Shown one piece after another: positions 11,490-23,547 of a stretch of DNA of 64,000 bases (the first letter of the stretch is position 1; the number at the start of each line of letters is the position of its first letter). Source of the DNA: Dipteris shenzhenensis (lineage: Eukaryota > Polypodiophyta > Polypodiopsida > Gleicheniales); NCBI GenBank assembly GCA_047967505.1, contig CM106538.1; one strand, given 5' to 3'. The notes under the pieces are model-generated. The model was given only the letters and a program-made list of their open reading frames with translations. It was not told where the DNA came from and made no database searches. Both the position numbers and the translations under genes were made by a program.

Positions 11490-11590
11490 TAGCGCAAGAC
11501 TATGTTCTCTGCTCGATCGTCTTCCTCAATTAGGAGAATTAGGAGACCTGTGGGTCGCAGAAGTCCATGGCTAGTTTGGGTCCATGCCTA

Positions 11591-11788
11591 GCTTGATACC
11601 ATGTAGAAATCTGAGTCCTGCGCATAGACATAGAATTGATTGTATTGAATCTTTGGAATGTGTCGATTACATAGGTGTTGATACGACGGTTACAAGAGTT
11701 GCGACCTCTTGGATCTTCCGTGTGTGCATGAGACCTTAATGGTCTTAGTTCCAATAGAAATGCTCTTGATATCCTAGACTAATGAACA
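11591..11788 (-). mobile_element. solo-like copia LTR end with PBS, minus strand
   Basis: On the minus strand TGGTATCAAGC (11601-11591), a variant initiator-Met PBS, directly follows a sequence ending TTTCTACA. A possible LTR start TGTTCATTAGTC lies at 11788, giving an LTR of about 187 bp. No internal coding region is recognisable at lower coordinates. The LTR start is inferred. Confidence 0.45.
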
Positions 11789-13549
11789 TAAGTGATGACA
11801 TCGCGGCCCATAAGCTCGTTTGAAATGTGCTTACAGGGCATATTCATTCTCGATAATGGATTCTTTCATCCACCTCATGATACTCCGAAACCCTTTTAAA
11901 GATACCCACTTTCATTCATGGCTTTTCACATGTATGCAAATCAGTTTCATGGGATCCTCATCACTCCGTGGACGTTGGTTCAATTTTGTTCAGTCACTGG
12001 TTGACTATAAGATTATGTTGGATGTTTAAAATGCATGAAAGAAGGGAAAGAGATAGGAGCAATGGAAAGGGGATAGAAAGGATAAATAGGGGAAAGGCAT
12101 AAGTAGGATAAGAGACCTCTTCCTCTTGTAACAAAATGCGGACCCCCTCTCTCAGAGTCCATGACTGGGCTGCTCTCAGTGCATCCTATTTGTGGAGTGA
12201 TCTGACATTGTTGTCACTGCCAAAAGACCTATGGCTCCCCCTCTGTGCATCGCTCAGCCCCCCACAAAATCTGTCAAATCTCTTGAGTAAACCATGAATA
12301 TGATGCTAACCGAAGCAGTAGCAAAGACTACTGGGGAGCGTGGACATCTACACCTCCCTCTAGGGGTCATGGCCACTGGTTGCAAAATGAACTGCTCCCA
12401 AGTACTTCGTTCGGTAGACGGCATCGCTAAGGAGGAGGCTTCACCCTACCTCTTCTCAAACTCTAGATTGTTGAAGTCTCCTCCAACAATCCAAGAGTCT
12501 ACAGCTAGGGGGCTCTCTATAATCTAACCCTAGAAAGAGGGGCGATGCTTGCCATCGACAACCAAGATCTCTATCATGGAGTCTCCCGTTTGTAGGCAAA
12601 TCCAAACCACAACCCCTACTAGGAGCTTACTCAACCTCTATGTAGGAAATGAGTAGTAGCATGCACAACTTACTCAACCTCTACTGTTTCTATTGCAATC
12701 TAGAGCTCCAAAATGTGATATCGTAAATGCCCATTCAGCATCAAGAATAGTGTAATCAAAACATGAGCGATTCCCAACGCACAATTCCACTCATGTAATG
12801 GTTGGTTGCTTCAAGATGTAGCTACAAAATTATAGATAGTGCAATTGATTATGATAAAGAGAGGATGGCTACAAGATCATCTTGCTCAAGGCTCATTGAC
12901 AATTGTTTAGGGGTATACCATGCAATTTTGAAGGCCAAGAAAGCGTACGTAAAATTGACCATCCCATTGCATATGTAGACTTTTCCCCCGATGGAAATAG
13001 CATAGCTCCATGCATTTTTGTCTTTCAGCGACAAGTGAGCATTAGGCTCCAACATGCACAAAAACTTGAAGAGTTTCATGGAATGCTCTCCTGTATCTCT
13101 CTATGAAGGCCAAGTCTTTAAATCTCTTTGACAGATCTTTTGGAAGCCATGGGGACAGACAAGCAATATAATCTAGCAAATAAATTAGATATTTTGGGGT
13201 TGACAAGTGGAATAATTTATGATTAGAAATATTTTAATCTCAGTAACCATCTTCACATGCTAGGTCAATTGTGCATGGATCCTTCTTTACAAGTGTCACA
13301 ATGCTTGTCAAAATCTATAATAAAAAGCAAAGCTTCATAAGAAATGCTTACAATCCATTTAATAGTATGACCTTTTCATTCTAGACTGTCATTTTGAGGT
13401 TACCATTGCGAGGCATGTTATTACAGTTGCCTGTTGCGCCAGTTATGCTAGTTTTTTGGAAGCTGTCTAAATAGAATTCTAGCATGTTTTCAAAATCCTA
13501 GTAAAAGTATCCTTTTATCTTCATGGAAGTTTTACTCTTTTTTTTGCAG
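11789..13549. other. no gene recognised; possible intron upstream of the LACS exon
   Basis: No coherent coding signal. A 26-base exact segment at 12009-12034 recurs at 13815-13840. The last 60 bases form a U-rich tract ending TTTTTTTGCAG, a good splice acceptor. Confidence 0.45.
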
Positions 13550-13667
13550 GGCACCCATTGGACAGGGTTATGGTCTCACTGAAACTTGTGCTGGAGCAAC
13601 CTTTTCAGAATGGGATGTTATTTCTATTGGTCGGGTTGGCCCACTAGTCCCGCATTGCTACAGTAAG
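13550..13667 (+). CDS. single exon of a LACS8/9-like long-chain acyl-CoA synthetase
   Basis: The exon encodes 39 intact codons beginning APIGQGYGLTETCAGATFSE and ending GRVGPLVPHCYSK. This is the AMP-binding/adenylation segment of plant long-chain acyl-CoA synthetases (family pattern IGQGYGLTETCAGGTFSE...GRVG.PLPC.Y.K), which activate fatty acids to acyl-CoA. It is bounded by a strong acceptor (poly-T, GCAG) and donor (AAG|GTATGG), in the phase expected of the family (entry after one base of a codon). No stop or frameshift. No neighbouring exon is recognisable for several kb either side. It is either one exon of a gene with very large introns or a captured gene fragment. Family call is firm; functional status is unknown. 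Confidence 0.8.
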
Positions 13668-14617
13668 GTATGGTGATGGGAAATCAATGAGTGTTCCCCT
13701 TTGGGACATATTAATTACATGGAACATTTTTGGTCTTGGGGTTCATTGGGGATGGGATACATGTTGATGTCCAAGGACATTACAAATACTGATAGAGCTT
13801 CTGGTAATGTTGAAAAGATTATGTTGGATGTTTAAAATGCTGGAATTATTCAGAATATCTTTGTCTAACATTTAATAGTTACTTGTTCAGCTCATTAGAC
13901 CCATAGATCCATCATGGAACATCTGGAATTGTTAGTAAGCCCCTCATTTGTACATCCTGTATTTGAAACCTTGTATGGTCAGTGTTTGTAAATATATCCC
14001 AATTTTATCATCTATACGGCAACTAAGTTGTGGATTTGATAAGAATTTGCAGATCAGTATTCTAAGAAAAAGTCTTCCACAGAGGAGGGGTCTTTGTTTT
14101 GCTGTGTTCCTCTCTAGCTCCTCTCTTAACTGAATATAGACATCCTCTCAAAGGGTGCTAAAAAAATCCTACTCAAATTGACCAACCTCTCCCCATCTCT
14201 ATGTTGAGGGTTCACAAGCTGCAACGCAAAGTGCTACACGGGAAGATCTCACATTTCTGAGCATCACACTGTGTGATGCAATGATTATTAGTGGGTGATG
14301 AGTGAGAATGAGCACCTACAAGCTGAAGTCAGTCATCTAAATGCCATTCTCCAACAAGCCGTCCAAAGGCAAGACCTCAAAAATGCCTACGAGGAGCAAT
14401 GCCGCATCACCGTTGCATATTCTTAGCAAGCGCAAGATGCACAAGCTACTCTCTAACACATTGAAGATGGCAGCCATGTTCACAACTTGGATCCATATTT
14501 TGTGGGCTTGGCAGCCAGAAAACCATCCATCCTTCCATTGCGTATCACTTTTGTGGATGCAGATGGGCCTTTATGTCCAATATGCCAAGATCATTTTGAT
14601 ATGACAACTAGATATTA
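13668..14617. other. no gene recognised; intron-like or intergenic
   Basis: Follows the LACS exon donor site. AT-rich, with no exon-like segment of the next LACS part found. The second 26-base repeat copy is at 13815-13840. Confidence 0.4.
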
Positions 14618-15290
14618 TGCCCTAGGGGGAAGTCCCAAGAAAGAGGGAAGTCTCGTAGCAAATCCAGGGCACAGAACATTGAGTGTTACCATTGTGGCAA
14701 GAAGGGCCATATGAAAAAGGATTGCTACAAGCTAAAAAGAGAGCAAAAGGATAAGAAAAAGAATGCAAATTGGGGTGCAAATCAAAAGGAAGAGAGTCCA
14801 AGGGAGGACAAAGGAAAAGTGAAGATCGAGGAGATCAATACAGTCACACATCATAGTGACAATGACGTTCTCTTCATGTCTAGTTTATCTGCAGAGTTGC
14901 TTACCACTTCAGATGATGCATACCTAGGATTGGATTTTGGATTCTGGTGCTTCATTCCATGTTACTCCCCATAGGGAATGGTTCTCCACTTATGACAGTG
15001 GAAAGACAGGTTGTGTGCATCTTGGAAATGACTATGCATGTGACATAGTGGGAGTAGGTGACATAAAATTTTCTTTTGCAAATGGGTTTGCATTTATTTT
15101 GAAAAATGTGAGACATGTGCCTAAGTTGACCAAGAGTCTTATTTCAGTGGGTTAGCTAGATGATGCTGGTTTTCACACCACTTTTGGCTTTCAGAGTTGG
15201 AAAATTCAGAAGGGCTCTATGCTTTTGGCCAGGGGTGCCAAGTGTGGGACTTTGTATCCCTTACAAGTTTCAAGACTCCCTCCACCGTAA
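14618..15290 (+). pseudogene. Ty1/copia gag-protease fragment
   Basis: The order is canonical. First is an Arg/Ser/Lys-rich tract (about 14618-14680), then the knuckle CYHCGKKGHMKKDC (14684-14725, exact C-X2-C-X4-H-X4-C), then a lysine-rich linker. A frameshift near 14930 leads to the aspartic protease active site WILDSGASFHVTPHREWF (D-S-G-A) and HVPKLTKSLISVG. A stop (TAG, probably former CAG) is followed by the start of the GAG-pre-integrase region (LDDAGFHTTF...GTLYPLQVS). It ends at about 15290, and the rest of pol is absent. It abuts the dispersed CT repeat at 15309. Copia polyproteins mature gag and cut pol with this protease. This copy is a dead fragment. Confidence 0.88.
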
Positions 15291-15308
15291 GCACCGCTTG
15301 GTTTGGCT

Positions 15309-15404
15309 GAATTCTCCGTTTACTAAATAATTCAGCTAGATGAGTGCCCATGTGATGTTGATCGAGGGGCAAAGATTTCTCACAAAATCTCCCCCGCCCA
15401 CACA

Positions 15405-15440
<36 letters not shown>

Positions 15441-15613
15441 GGGCCATTGCCTTCTCCTCTTGACCTTGGTTGTAAAATGGAAATCTATCTTATTCAAAAC
15501 GTCCATTAAGTGAAACACAAATGGCATACAAAGATGGAAAGTGGGCCATTAACATTTTCAGATAGCAAGTGATTGAACAATGTGTCGTGATAGATTGCTT
15601 GGTCATTATAGTT
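15309..15613 (+). repeat. dispersed repeat, copy 2, with (CT)n
   Basis: Second copy of the 8484-8775 repeat, inserted at or joined to the end of the copia fragment. The (CT)n tract is at 15409-15437. It carries about 35 extra bases before 'gattgcttggtcattata'. Confidence 0.75.
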
Positions 15614-18199
15614 GGGAAGCACTTGGAGCTTCCTTTTGTAGATATCTATGTTGTGATAGTATTCTAACATATTGCAACTTACAACATCAATAAGTGCTTT
15701 CTGCGTGCCATTTAGAACTGCTAGGTTTTGTTTTTTGTTAAACTATTCATGAAATGCGAGTCCATCTCTCTTCTACTTCTGGTGGTTTTTTGATCGCAGA
15801 CATTGTGATCGCAGGTTAGAGCAGCTTTTGCCTTCGAGAATTTACTACCCAAACTCTACTCACAAACTGCAGGTCTCGCCCCCTTGCTCTTGTGATAGTA
15901 TTCAAACATACATCCATTCATTCCTCGAATTGGAGCAACAAAGTTCACAAAAATTAGTTCTAAAATAAGGGAGTACAAGCCATAGCTCTACACGTCGATT
16001 AGTAAAATATAACCACCGATTTCACTTCATTCCAAGTGCTAGGTTGAGGCTGTCGCAATGGATCAGGAGGTGTTTCCAAAGAAGAAAGTGTGTGTGAAAA
16101 ATGTTGTATGAATCAACTGCAATACTAGTCCAAAATCTCTTCATTCAAGCTACAACTGCTTGTGAAGTCTAAACATTTTCATTTTAGTCTCTCCCCAACG
16201 AGCATCTAAATCTAAATAGCAGTTTGATGGTGAAAAGTACAGTGCACCAATGCATATTTTCCATAGTTTCCATGCACACCAAATATTTATGCATATAACC
16301 ATGGTGGCTGCCCCTTGGCCTCCTTTGCCCCACTCTCTCCCAGTCCTCCTAGCAATGCCTTGTGCCTCCCCTTGCCTCGTGGAAATAGTAGCCCTCCTGG
16401 CAAGCATTTGCTCTCTGCTGCACACCGACCTCTGCTCATCCATTGCTTCAACTTGCCTAGCCATGTGGTTGCCCTGCTATCCGCCAAAATTCCTAGCTAT
16501 GGTGAAAGGGAGGTGGCTCAATGGGTTTCTTTGTGCCCCCCTCAACCCTATGTACATTAGGTTAGCTACTTCTTGTTAAATTATGCTAGGTTTCATTATT
16601 ACTGTACATTGTGTTAATTGGAATAGCTTATGTTAGCTTCTGTTAAGTAGAAGTGCCAATACCTTAATGCCAATTTATGAAATTTAATGTGGATTGGTTT
16701 TATGCATGTGAATTTTCTACTTAGAAAATGAAAAATATAGGTGCTCGAATCACTCTCATATCATCTAGATTACAAGAGTTACAAATTCTCAACAAAACGC
16801 TCACAAAATGGTGCTTATTATGTCTGAGATACACTATGCAAAATAGTGCAAAACTACAATTAGGCCCATTAAACAGATTTCTATAGCTTTGCAATCCGGA
16901 AACAAGATTTCTCTTCATGCCATGTTATGAATTGTAGTCATCTATACGTTCTATAAGTTGTACCGTGAGATGCTCTTGGAAAGATATTAGTCACCAAAAA
17001 ATGTAGCCTTAATGTCATACCACACTCTTATACACTCCACCTATGTCAAGAAGATGTAGAATTCTTCACAATTGTTTAGACCAAAAGTAATGGAAAATAA
17101 GTTGCCCAAGAAGAATGCAACTCAGAAAACAATCGAGTAGCCACATCTTCCTGTCTTCTATGTCCCTTCATCACAAAATCAACATCTAATACCTCTCTAA
17201 TACATGACAATAATATAAATTATATCTCAATTATATATGCACATAGCTTATTGCATCACTGCATGTATGACTATAATATAACTGCATTTAGGACCTATGC
17301 TCCAATGCCATGCTAACACCTATGTGTAACCACATCCATGACAACTCGGGGAGATTTTAGCATTGTCCTTCTAATAACTAATCCACCACTAGATGCCACA
17401 ATCAACAAGATGCCATTTCTAGGCATTTTTAGGCATTGTGTAGCATATGCCGCAAATAACAAGATGACATTTCTAGGCATTGTGTAGCATATATAATACC
17501 TCAAGAAAAGATATGGTCTAAGAAGCTAGAAAGGGTCTTCTTTAATCTTTGAAGATACCATTTATAAGAGCCTTCTTTAGCTCTCAATGTAGTAGACACA
17601 AGGGCTTATGTTCTCCTAACCTAGAAATAGTTTTATTCTTTCATTTACTTTAAATTGATCATGTTTACCATATTCTAGTTCAAACTGTAACTGGTAGTGA
17701 TGCTCATGGTACTTGCTAATCTACAACTCTAGGAAAAAGTGCGTGAAAAACCCTCAAACATAATGGGATTCTCACTCAATGACAATTTTCCTTTTGCTTT
17801 GATCCCTTGTTGCTATATGGGTACTATATTTTCCCAAGTGGGAGAATCCTTTTGAATAGGGCTATCTAAAAATAAATACCTTACTTCTTTACTCTCACAG
17901 GTTTTATCCGATGGATTTAATTATAGAAGTGTTTCTCCCCTATCTATCCATTTTCAAATAATAGATCAATTGTTTGAGAGCCTGAAGGATCTTTACAAAG
18001 GCAGTGCTAAATAGACTGAGTAGAACCAAAGAAAATCAAGTATAAGAGGCATCAACTTCAAAAATACTCCTCCACCATTGATTCAGTGCAATCCCTCTGT
18101 GGATAGAAAGAAAAAGAAAGAGAGTGACGAGATAAAAAAACTTCAAAAAATGAATTCAAAATTAATGGTGTTCATCAAGATTAGAGATCAATGTATGCA
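15614..18199. other. no recognisable gene
   Basis: AT-rich, with ORFs up to about 109 codons and no motif. A short imperfect duplication ('aacaagatg.catttctaggcat', 17405-17490) is present. Open frames at 16150-16580 overlap on both strands and show no family resemblance. Confidence 0.4.
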
Positions 18200-18445
18200 A
18201 GAAAGCATAGCATCCTAATCTCATCCTAATGAAAAGGCCAAAAAAGAGCAATAAAGAGAGAAAATCATAGCATCATAATCTCATCCTAATGCAAAGGCCA
18301 AAAAGAGCAATAAAGAGAGAAAAGGTTTTTAGAATTCTCTAGAATTCAAGAAAGCATAGTATCCTAATCTCATCCTAATGCAAAGGCCAAAAAGAGCAAT
18401 AAAGAGAGAAAAGGTTTTTAGAATTCTCTAGAATTCAAGAAAATG
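18200..18445 (+). repeat. short tandem repeat, about 60-90 bp unit, three copies
   Basis: The phrase 'atcctaatctcatcctaatg' (with variants) occurs at about 18210, 18272 and 18360. Each is followed by 'aaaaagagcaataaagagag'. The second and third units add an 'agaattctctagaattca' segment. Confidence 0.75.
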
Positions 18446-18565
18446 CAAGAGGAGTGCTTACTCATTTCAAAAGGAAAATGCCAGTAATAGCATTTCAAAA
18501 TGTCCCATGACATAAGCCACTCTATGCAAATATCCATGTCACATGTTGCAAGCTTCTGGACAAAT

Positions 18566-18713
18566 TTTAATATAAAACGCCCTTTTGTATATTAACCTTT
18601 GGGTATTAAATTACTTCCTTATGTATATATAAATCTGTAAGTAATTGAATTAATAAAAACCCATCTGTTGAACTCACGTGATAGGGTTACATATGATGAG
18701 TGACCCCCCCGAG
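18566..18713 (-). mobile_element. truncated MITE of the CTCGGGGGGG family
   Basis: The end at 18713 (GTGACCCCCCCGAG) and about 145 bp of the body, including 'gaactcacgtgatagggtta', match the intact copy at 37203-37448 in inverted orientation. The other terminus is missing. Confidence 0.75.
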
Positions 18714-18740
18714 TTTGCAATGCAGATGCACTAATTGATG

Positions 18741-18821
18741 CACTCGTATTTTCACTATTCTAATAGTGCCTATAGACGTGCCCACTATTTTGCGTGTCTA
18801 TAGTTGCTTTGTCTTGTTGTG
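18741..18821 (+). mobile_element. solo terminus of the CACAA-ended CACTA family
   Basis: It reads '..tatagacgtgcccactattttg..' and ends GCTTTGTCTTGTTGTG, the exact inverse of element B's left terminus CACAACAAGACAAAGC. Internal sequence matches B's right end (44600-44688). The partner end is not found nearby. Confidence 0.65.
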
Positions 18822-19055
18822 GCATGCATGCCTATTGAAAAAGTATATCTATTGAAATCAAAATATCTTGGAAGGACAAAGGTAATCCACTTCTAAAGAT
18901 ATCTTTGGTTAGTATGACAAGTGTCTTCCCTTGCTTCAAAAGATTCCCAACAAACCTTTGACCTATGATGGTTTGTACCATAGGAAATTTTTTATTTGTT
19001 TTTTATTTGGTAAACGTCACTATATAGCGACGATTAATAGAACAAAAAAAAAAGG

Positions 19056-19103
19056 GTTAGTGGGGCTAAACAGGGCTTGCTATGGCCCTATTTAGCCCCA
19101 CTA
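19056..19103. repeat. subterminal hairpin of the A/C family
   Basis: The arms TTAGTGGGGCTAAACAGGGC and GCCCTATTTAGCCCCACTAA form a strong inverted repeat with an 8-base loop. The same structure occurs inverted at 60888-60935 in element C, so it is a conserved part of the left end. Confidence 0.8.
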
Positions 19104-19349
19104 ATCCTTTTTTTGGGTAATTACAAAACAAAGTTTTTTTATAACAAAATTTCCCTTGCGAAAAGGGTGATACAAAATCGCTCAAATGAAATGATCGAGC
19201 AACAAAAGCATATACATGTCGGACATATATAACATTGTTTGTAACAAAATTACCCTTTTGAAAGGGCGATACAAAATTGCTCAAACGAGCGGATATACAA
19301 AATGGCATACAGGGCGAAGAAAATGCTACTACCACTACTACTACTACTA

Positions 19350-20912
19350 CTACTCATCCGAATCCAAATCGTCCTCATCTTGTTGGCCTGTTCCTTAGTC
19401 CTCGTCAGCTGCGTCTTCTCCCGCATCCTCGTCACGTGCGTTTGATCCCTGGCCCTATTGATTGCTCGCCTCTGATGATGGGACACTTGAGCTTTGACCC
19501 TCAGAGTGAACCATATAAATCAAAAATTAGATTGGAACTTAAAGAATAAAACAATTTAAAAAGTGAGATTACAAGTAGGAGTAAACTTATATCGTGCGAG
19601 CAGCCACCTCAGCCCAATCGACTGTCGCTCCCATTGCCTCTTGCTCAATAAACCACAGCTTTGTTCCTATCCGAAATGCATGTCGCGTCTTTGCATTTGT
19701 AGGAAGATGACCCATCACAGCTTGCTATGGATCCAATTTACGAGAGTTAGAGTTAGCTAAAGTGCATGTAATATGTAGTAAAACAAATAGAACAATACAT
19801 TAAATGAGAAGAAGTAGACTTACCACGGTTGCCTCGAACGCCAACCGTCTGCCTGCACCAAAGTGTGAAGTACCTACGACATCCAGCCGTCTCTTTGCAG
19901 CCCTCCTCTGACCCTCAAACAATTCGAGATGGTCCCTATTTTGCTTCTTGAAGAACTTCCAATCAGCTTTGTCTGCCCAGCTGGGTTTAGCCAACCCCTT
20001 TGTGATGGAAGTATGCAAGGTTGATCTACGATCCTTCAAGACCAAACCCATGTGCTCTCGCATATAATCCTCGTTAAACTCCCACTTTGGTGGGTTAGGG
20101 TATTTTTGTTTTAACTCATCGATGACCGCCTGCTTCTTTTGGCCATCTTGATACCGCCAATCGGTAGTAATGCTGCTCTTAAAGTGATGGCTCATCAACC
20201 TCCTCATGGTGGCAATCACTGCTTTGCCCTTTCTATCTTCTATTATCTCTCCGGCAGCTGTGATTTGATAGGAGAGATCCCCTCATGAGTAAGGAAGACT
20301 GACAGTAGCAGAGTTAGAAGGAGTGGAAGCTGCGCGAGCGCTTCCGGAGTGAGGAGTAGCAGTGGGAGTAGGAGAGGGAAAGGGACCTGACTGATACTGT
20401 GTCTCCGGACCAAGTGGAAACCTGTAGGAACGTGAGTGTGTTGACTCGTCTACATCTCCCGAGTCAGCACAACATAAGCTACCCTTCCTACTCTTCCTTC
20501 CCTTACGAGAGGCATGCACAGGTGATGACCCCTTGGTCAAAGGGGCACGAGGGGATGGCTGGGCAGTACGTCCACCCATCGATGTAGGGAAGGGAATTGC
20601 TGAGGTCCTCTGAGATAGTAGAGAGAAGCATCTCGCTGCCTCCTCATCACTCATCTATGCTACAAATTCATCGAGACTCCCGATAAAGCCATGCACGGCT
20701 AGCAAAGGAGTTTCCTGAGGGGTAGTCGTAGTGCTACATGGAAGAGGAGTTAGACCAGGGGTAGTCGTAGTGCTAGGTCCGAGAGGAGTCAGACCAGGGG
20801 TAGTCCTCAGGGTAGTCACTTGAGAAGAATCAAAGTCCTCTGGAGCATAAAGATCATGAGCTCTTCTCCTGCGAGGCTGTCCGTACTCATCGGATGAGCG
20901 ACGTGATCCCAT
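19350..20912 (-). pseudogene. TNPA-like (plant transposase_24 type) gene of element A
   Basis: The main exon runs from ATG 20912 (MGSRRSSDEYG) to a GTAAGT donor near 19822. It is Ser/Pro/Thr-rich at first, then carries the conserved core (WRYQDGQKKQAVIDELKQKY, KYPNPPKWEF, SWADKADWKFFKKQNRDHL, GTSHFGAGRRLAFEAT). It is interrupted by TAG (about 20653) and TGA (about 20280; the homologous derivative at 45.5-46.0 kb has CGA). A second exon (about 19731-19590) reads GHLPTNAKTRHAFRIGTKLW then FIEQEAMGATVDWAEVAA. The last exon (to 19350) is acidic (DEDAGEDAADED, DEDDLDSDE). Exon order and the acidic tail match element B's gene. TNPA-type proteins bind subterminal motifs and repress or assist transposition. 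The role here is inferred from this family. Confidence 0.75.
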
Positions 20913-20934
20913 GTCTAACATAGACACAAACACA

Positions 20935-22870
20935 AAAACAAAAAACAAAAAAACAAACATAAGCATAGGCATAGGCATAGGCATAGCCAACGAGGGAAAG
21001 AAGAGGAAGAAGAGGAAGTGAAAGAGGAAGAAGAGGAAGAGGAATCTGAAGAGGGAGAGAAGAGGGAAAAGAGAAGGGGGAGGAGAAGAGGAAGAAGAGG
21101 GAAAGGAAAGAGGGAAAGAAGAGGAGAGAAGAGGGAAAGGAAGAGGAAGAAGAGAAAGAAGAGGGAGAGAAGAGGAAGAAGAGAGAAAGAAGAGAGAAAG
21201 AAGAGGGGAAGGAGAGGGAAAGGAGAGGGGAAGAGAGCAAAAGAGAGAAGAGCATAAGAGAAGAGGAATCTCTTATGCTCATGCATAAGCATAAGCATTC
21301 TTATGTTTATGCATGAGCATAAGAGAAGGGGGAAAGAGAGAAGAGGAAGAGAAGAAGAGGAAGAGAGAAGGGGGAAATAGAGAAGAGCATAAGAGAAGAG
21401 GAATCTCTTATGCTCATGCATAAGCATAAGCATTCTTATGCTCATGCTTATGTTTATGCATGAGCATAAGAGAAGGGGGAAAGAGAGAAGAAGAGGAAGA
21501 GAAGAAGAGGAAGAGAAGAGGAATCTGAAGAAGAGGGAAGAGAAGAGGGAAATGAGAGAAGAGCATAAGAGAAGAGGAATCTCTTATGCTCATGCATAAG
21601 CATAAGCATTCTTATGCTCATGCTTATGTTTATGCATGAGCATAAAAGAAGGGGGAAAGAGAGAAGAGGAAGAGAATAAGAAAAAGAGAGCATAAGAGCA
21701 GAGGGAAATGAGAGAAGAGCATAAGAGGAAGAGAAGGGGGAAAAAAGAGCATAAGAGAAGAGCATAAGAGAAGAGGGAAATGAGAGAAGAGCATAAGAGA
21801 AGGGGGAAATAGAGAATAAGAGGGAAAGGAAAGAGGGAAAGGAAAGAGAGAAGGGGGAAAGAGAGAATAAGAGAAGGGGGAAAAAAGAGAGCATATGTCT
21901 ACAAGTTCGCTTATGCTCATGCATAAGCATAAGCATGAGCATATGTCTCATTTTCTTATGCTCATGCTTATGCTTAAGCATAAGCATAAGCATAAGCTCA
22001 TGCTTATGCTTATGCATGAGCATAAGAGAAGGGGGAAATAGAGAATAAGAGCGAAAGGAAAGGGGAAAGGAAAGCGAGAAGGGGGAAAGAGAGAATAAGA
22101 GAAGGGAGGAAAAAGAGACATATGCTCATGCTTATGCATGAGCATATGTCTACTTCTCTTATGCTCATGCACAAGCATAAGCATGAGCATATGTCTCATT
22201 TTCTTATGCTCATGCTTATGCTTAAGCATAAGCATAAGCATAAGCATAAGCTCATGCTTATGCTTATGCATGAACATAAGAGAAGGGGGAAATAGAGAAT
22301 AAGAGGGAAAGGAAAGGGGAAAGGAAAGCGAGAAGGGGGAAAGAGAGAATAAGAGAAGGGAGGAAAAAGAGACATATGCTCATGCTTATGCATGAGCATA
22401 TGTCTACTTCTCTTATGCTCATGCACAAGCATAAGCATGAGCAAATGTCTCATTTTCTTATGCTGATGCTTATGCTTAAGCATAAGCATAAGCATAAGCT
22501 CATGCTTATGCTTATGCATGAGCATAAGAGAAGGGGGAAATAGAGAACAAGAGGGAAAGGAAAGGGGAAAGGAAAGCGAGAAGGGGGAAAGAGAGAATAA
22601 GAGAAGGGGGAAAAAAGAGACATATGCTTATGCATGAACATAAGAGAAGGAGGAAATAGAGAATAAGAGGGAAAGGAAAGAGGGAAAGGAAAGAGGGGGA
22701 AAGGAAAGAGAGAAGGGGGAAAGAGAGAATAAGAGAAGGGGGAAAAAGAAGACATAAGGAAAGAGGGAAAAAGAGGAAAAGAAAGAGAGAAGAAGAGGAA
22801 AAGGAAAGAGAGAAAAAGAGGAGGAAATAGATTGAAGGAGGGAAGAAAGAAAGAGTTTGAGGGGAAGAGA
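20935..22870. repeat. expanded purine-rich/GCATAA minisatellite upstream of TNPA-A
   Basis: About 1.9 kb of (A/G)-rich 'gagaagggggaaagagag' units alternating with palindromic blocks of 'gcataagcataagcat' and its inverse. From 21890 a higher-order unit of about 248 bp repeats three times (marker 'tgtctcattttcttatgct' at about 21945, 22193 and 22446). Earlier units are 142-170 bp. It lies where the 5' intron/leader of the TNPA-like gene should be (acceptor-like ...GTTAG just before ATG 20912). Long ORFs here, up to 189 codons, are repeat artefacts. Confidence 0.9.
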
Positions 22871-23547
22871 GGGTTCCTACACCCATCAGTGCAGCTAGCG
22901 CTTAAGGCGCTAGCTGCAAGCCGATGCAAATAACAAAAATAATAAATGGAAAAAGAGGAAGCACTTACCTGAAATAGTACGTCCCGCTTGGTGTTGTGGA
23001 CTGGCCCTACAAAAGAGAGGAAACAACCAATTTTTTCAAATAAGATGTTAGAGGAAGGAGGAGATTACAAAAGTAACTTCTTGAAAGGAGGAGATTAAGG
23101 AGACAAGGAAAGGAGGAGATTGAGGAGACAAGGAGAAAGAGAAGGAAGAGAAATACAAAAAAAAGAGGTGAGTCTTCTTTCTTTCTTGAAATCTCGTTTT
23201 TTGTTTCAATCCTTTGAAAACAAGCATGAAAACTAGTTTACAGGTTTAGCAATACAAGGAGAAGCACTCACAAAACTAAAGCTAACAGACAAACAACCTA
23301 CATTGTTGAAACAAACTCACCTCTTGAAGAACTTCCTTTCAAGAAACCAAAGAGGGAAAAGGGTAGAGAGGGAGTACAAGAGCTAGGAGAAGGGTGAGGA
23401 GTGGAGAATAGAGTGGGAGGTTGTCGGAAATAGGTGGGAGATCGTCAAAAATAGGTGGGAGGAGAGATTGGCTTGCTTACTTAAGAGATTAGAGAAGAGG
23501 ATAAAGAAAGCACCACGCGACAAGAGTCTCGGGTTTTAACCCACAGC

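Noticed and set aside
18200-18445. CRISPR-like array
   Set aside because: The units are contiguous tandem duplications with no unique spacers, in a plant nuclear context.
20887-22929. Several long ORFs (up to 189 codons) on the minus strand, Leu/Ser/Phe- and His/Met/Lys-rich
   Set aside because: They are translations of the purine/GCATAA minisatellite; composition and periodicity follow the repeat and frames overlap freely.
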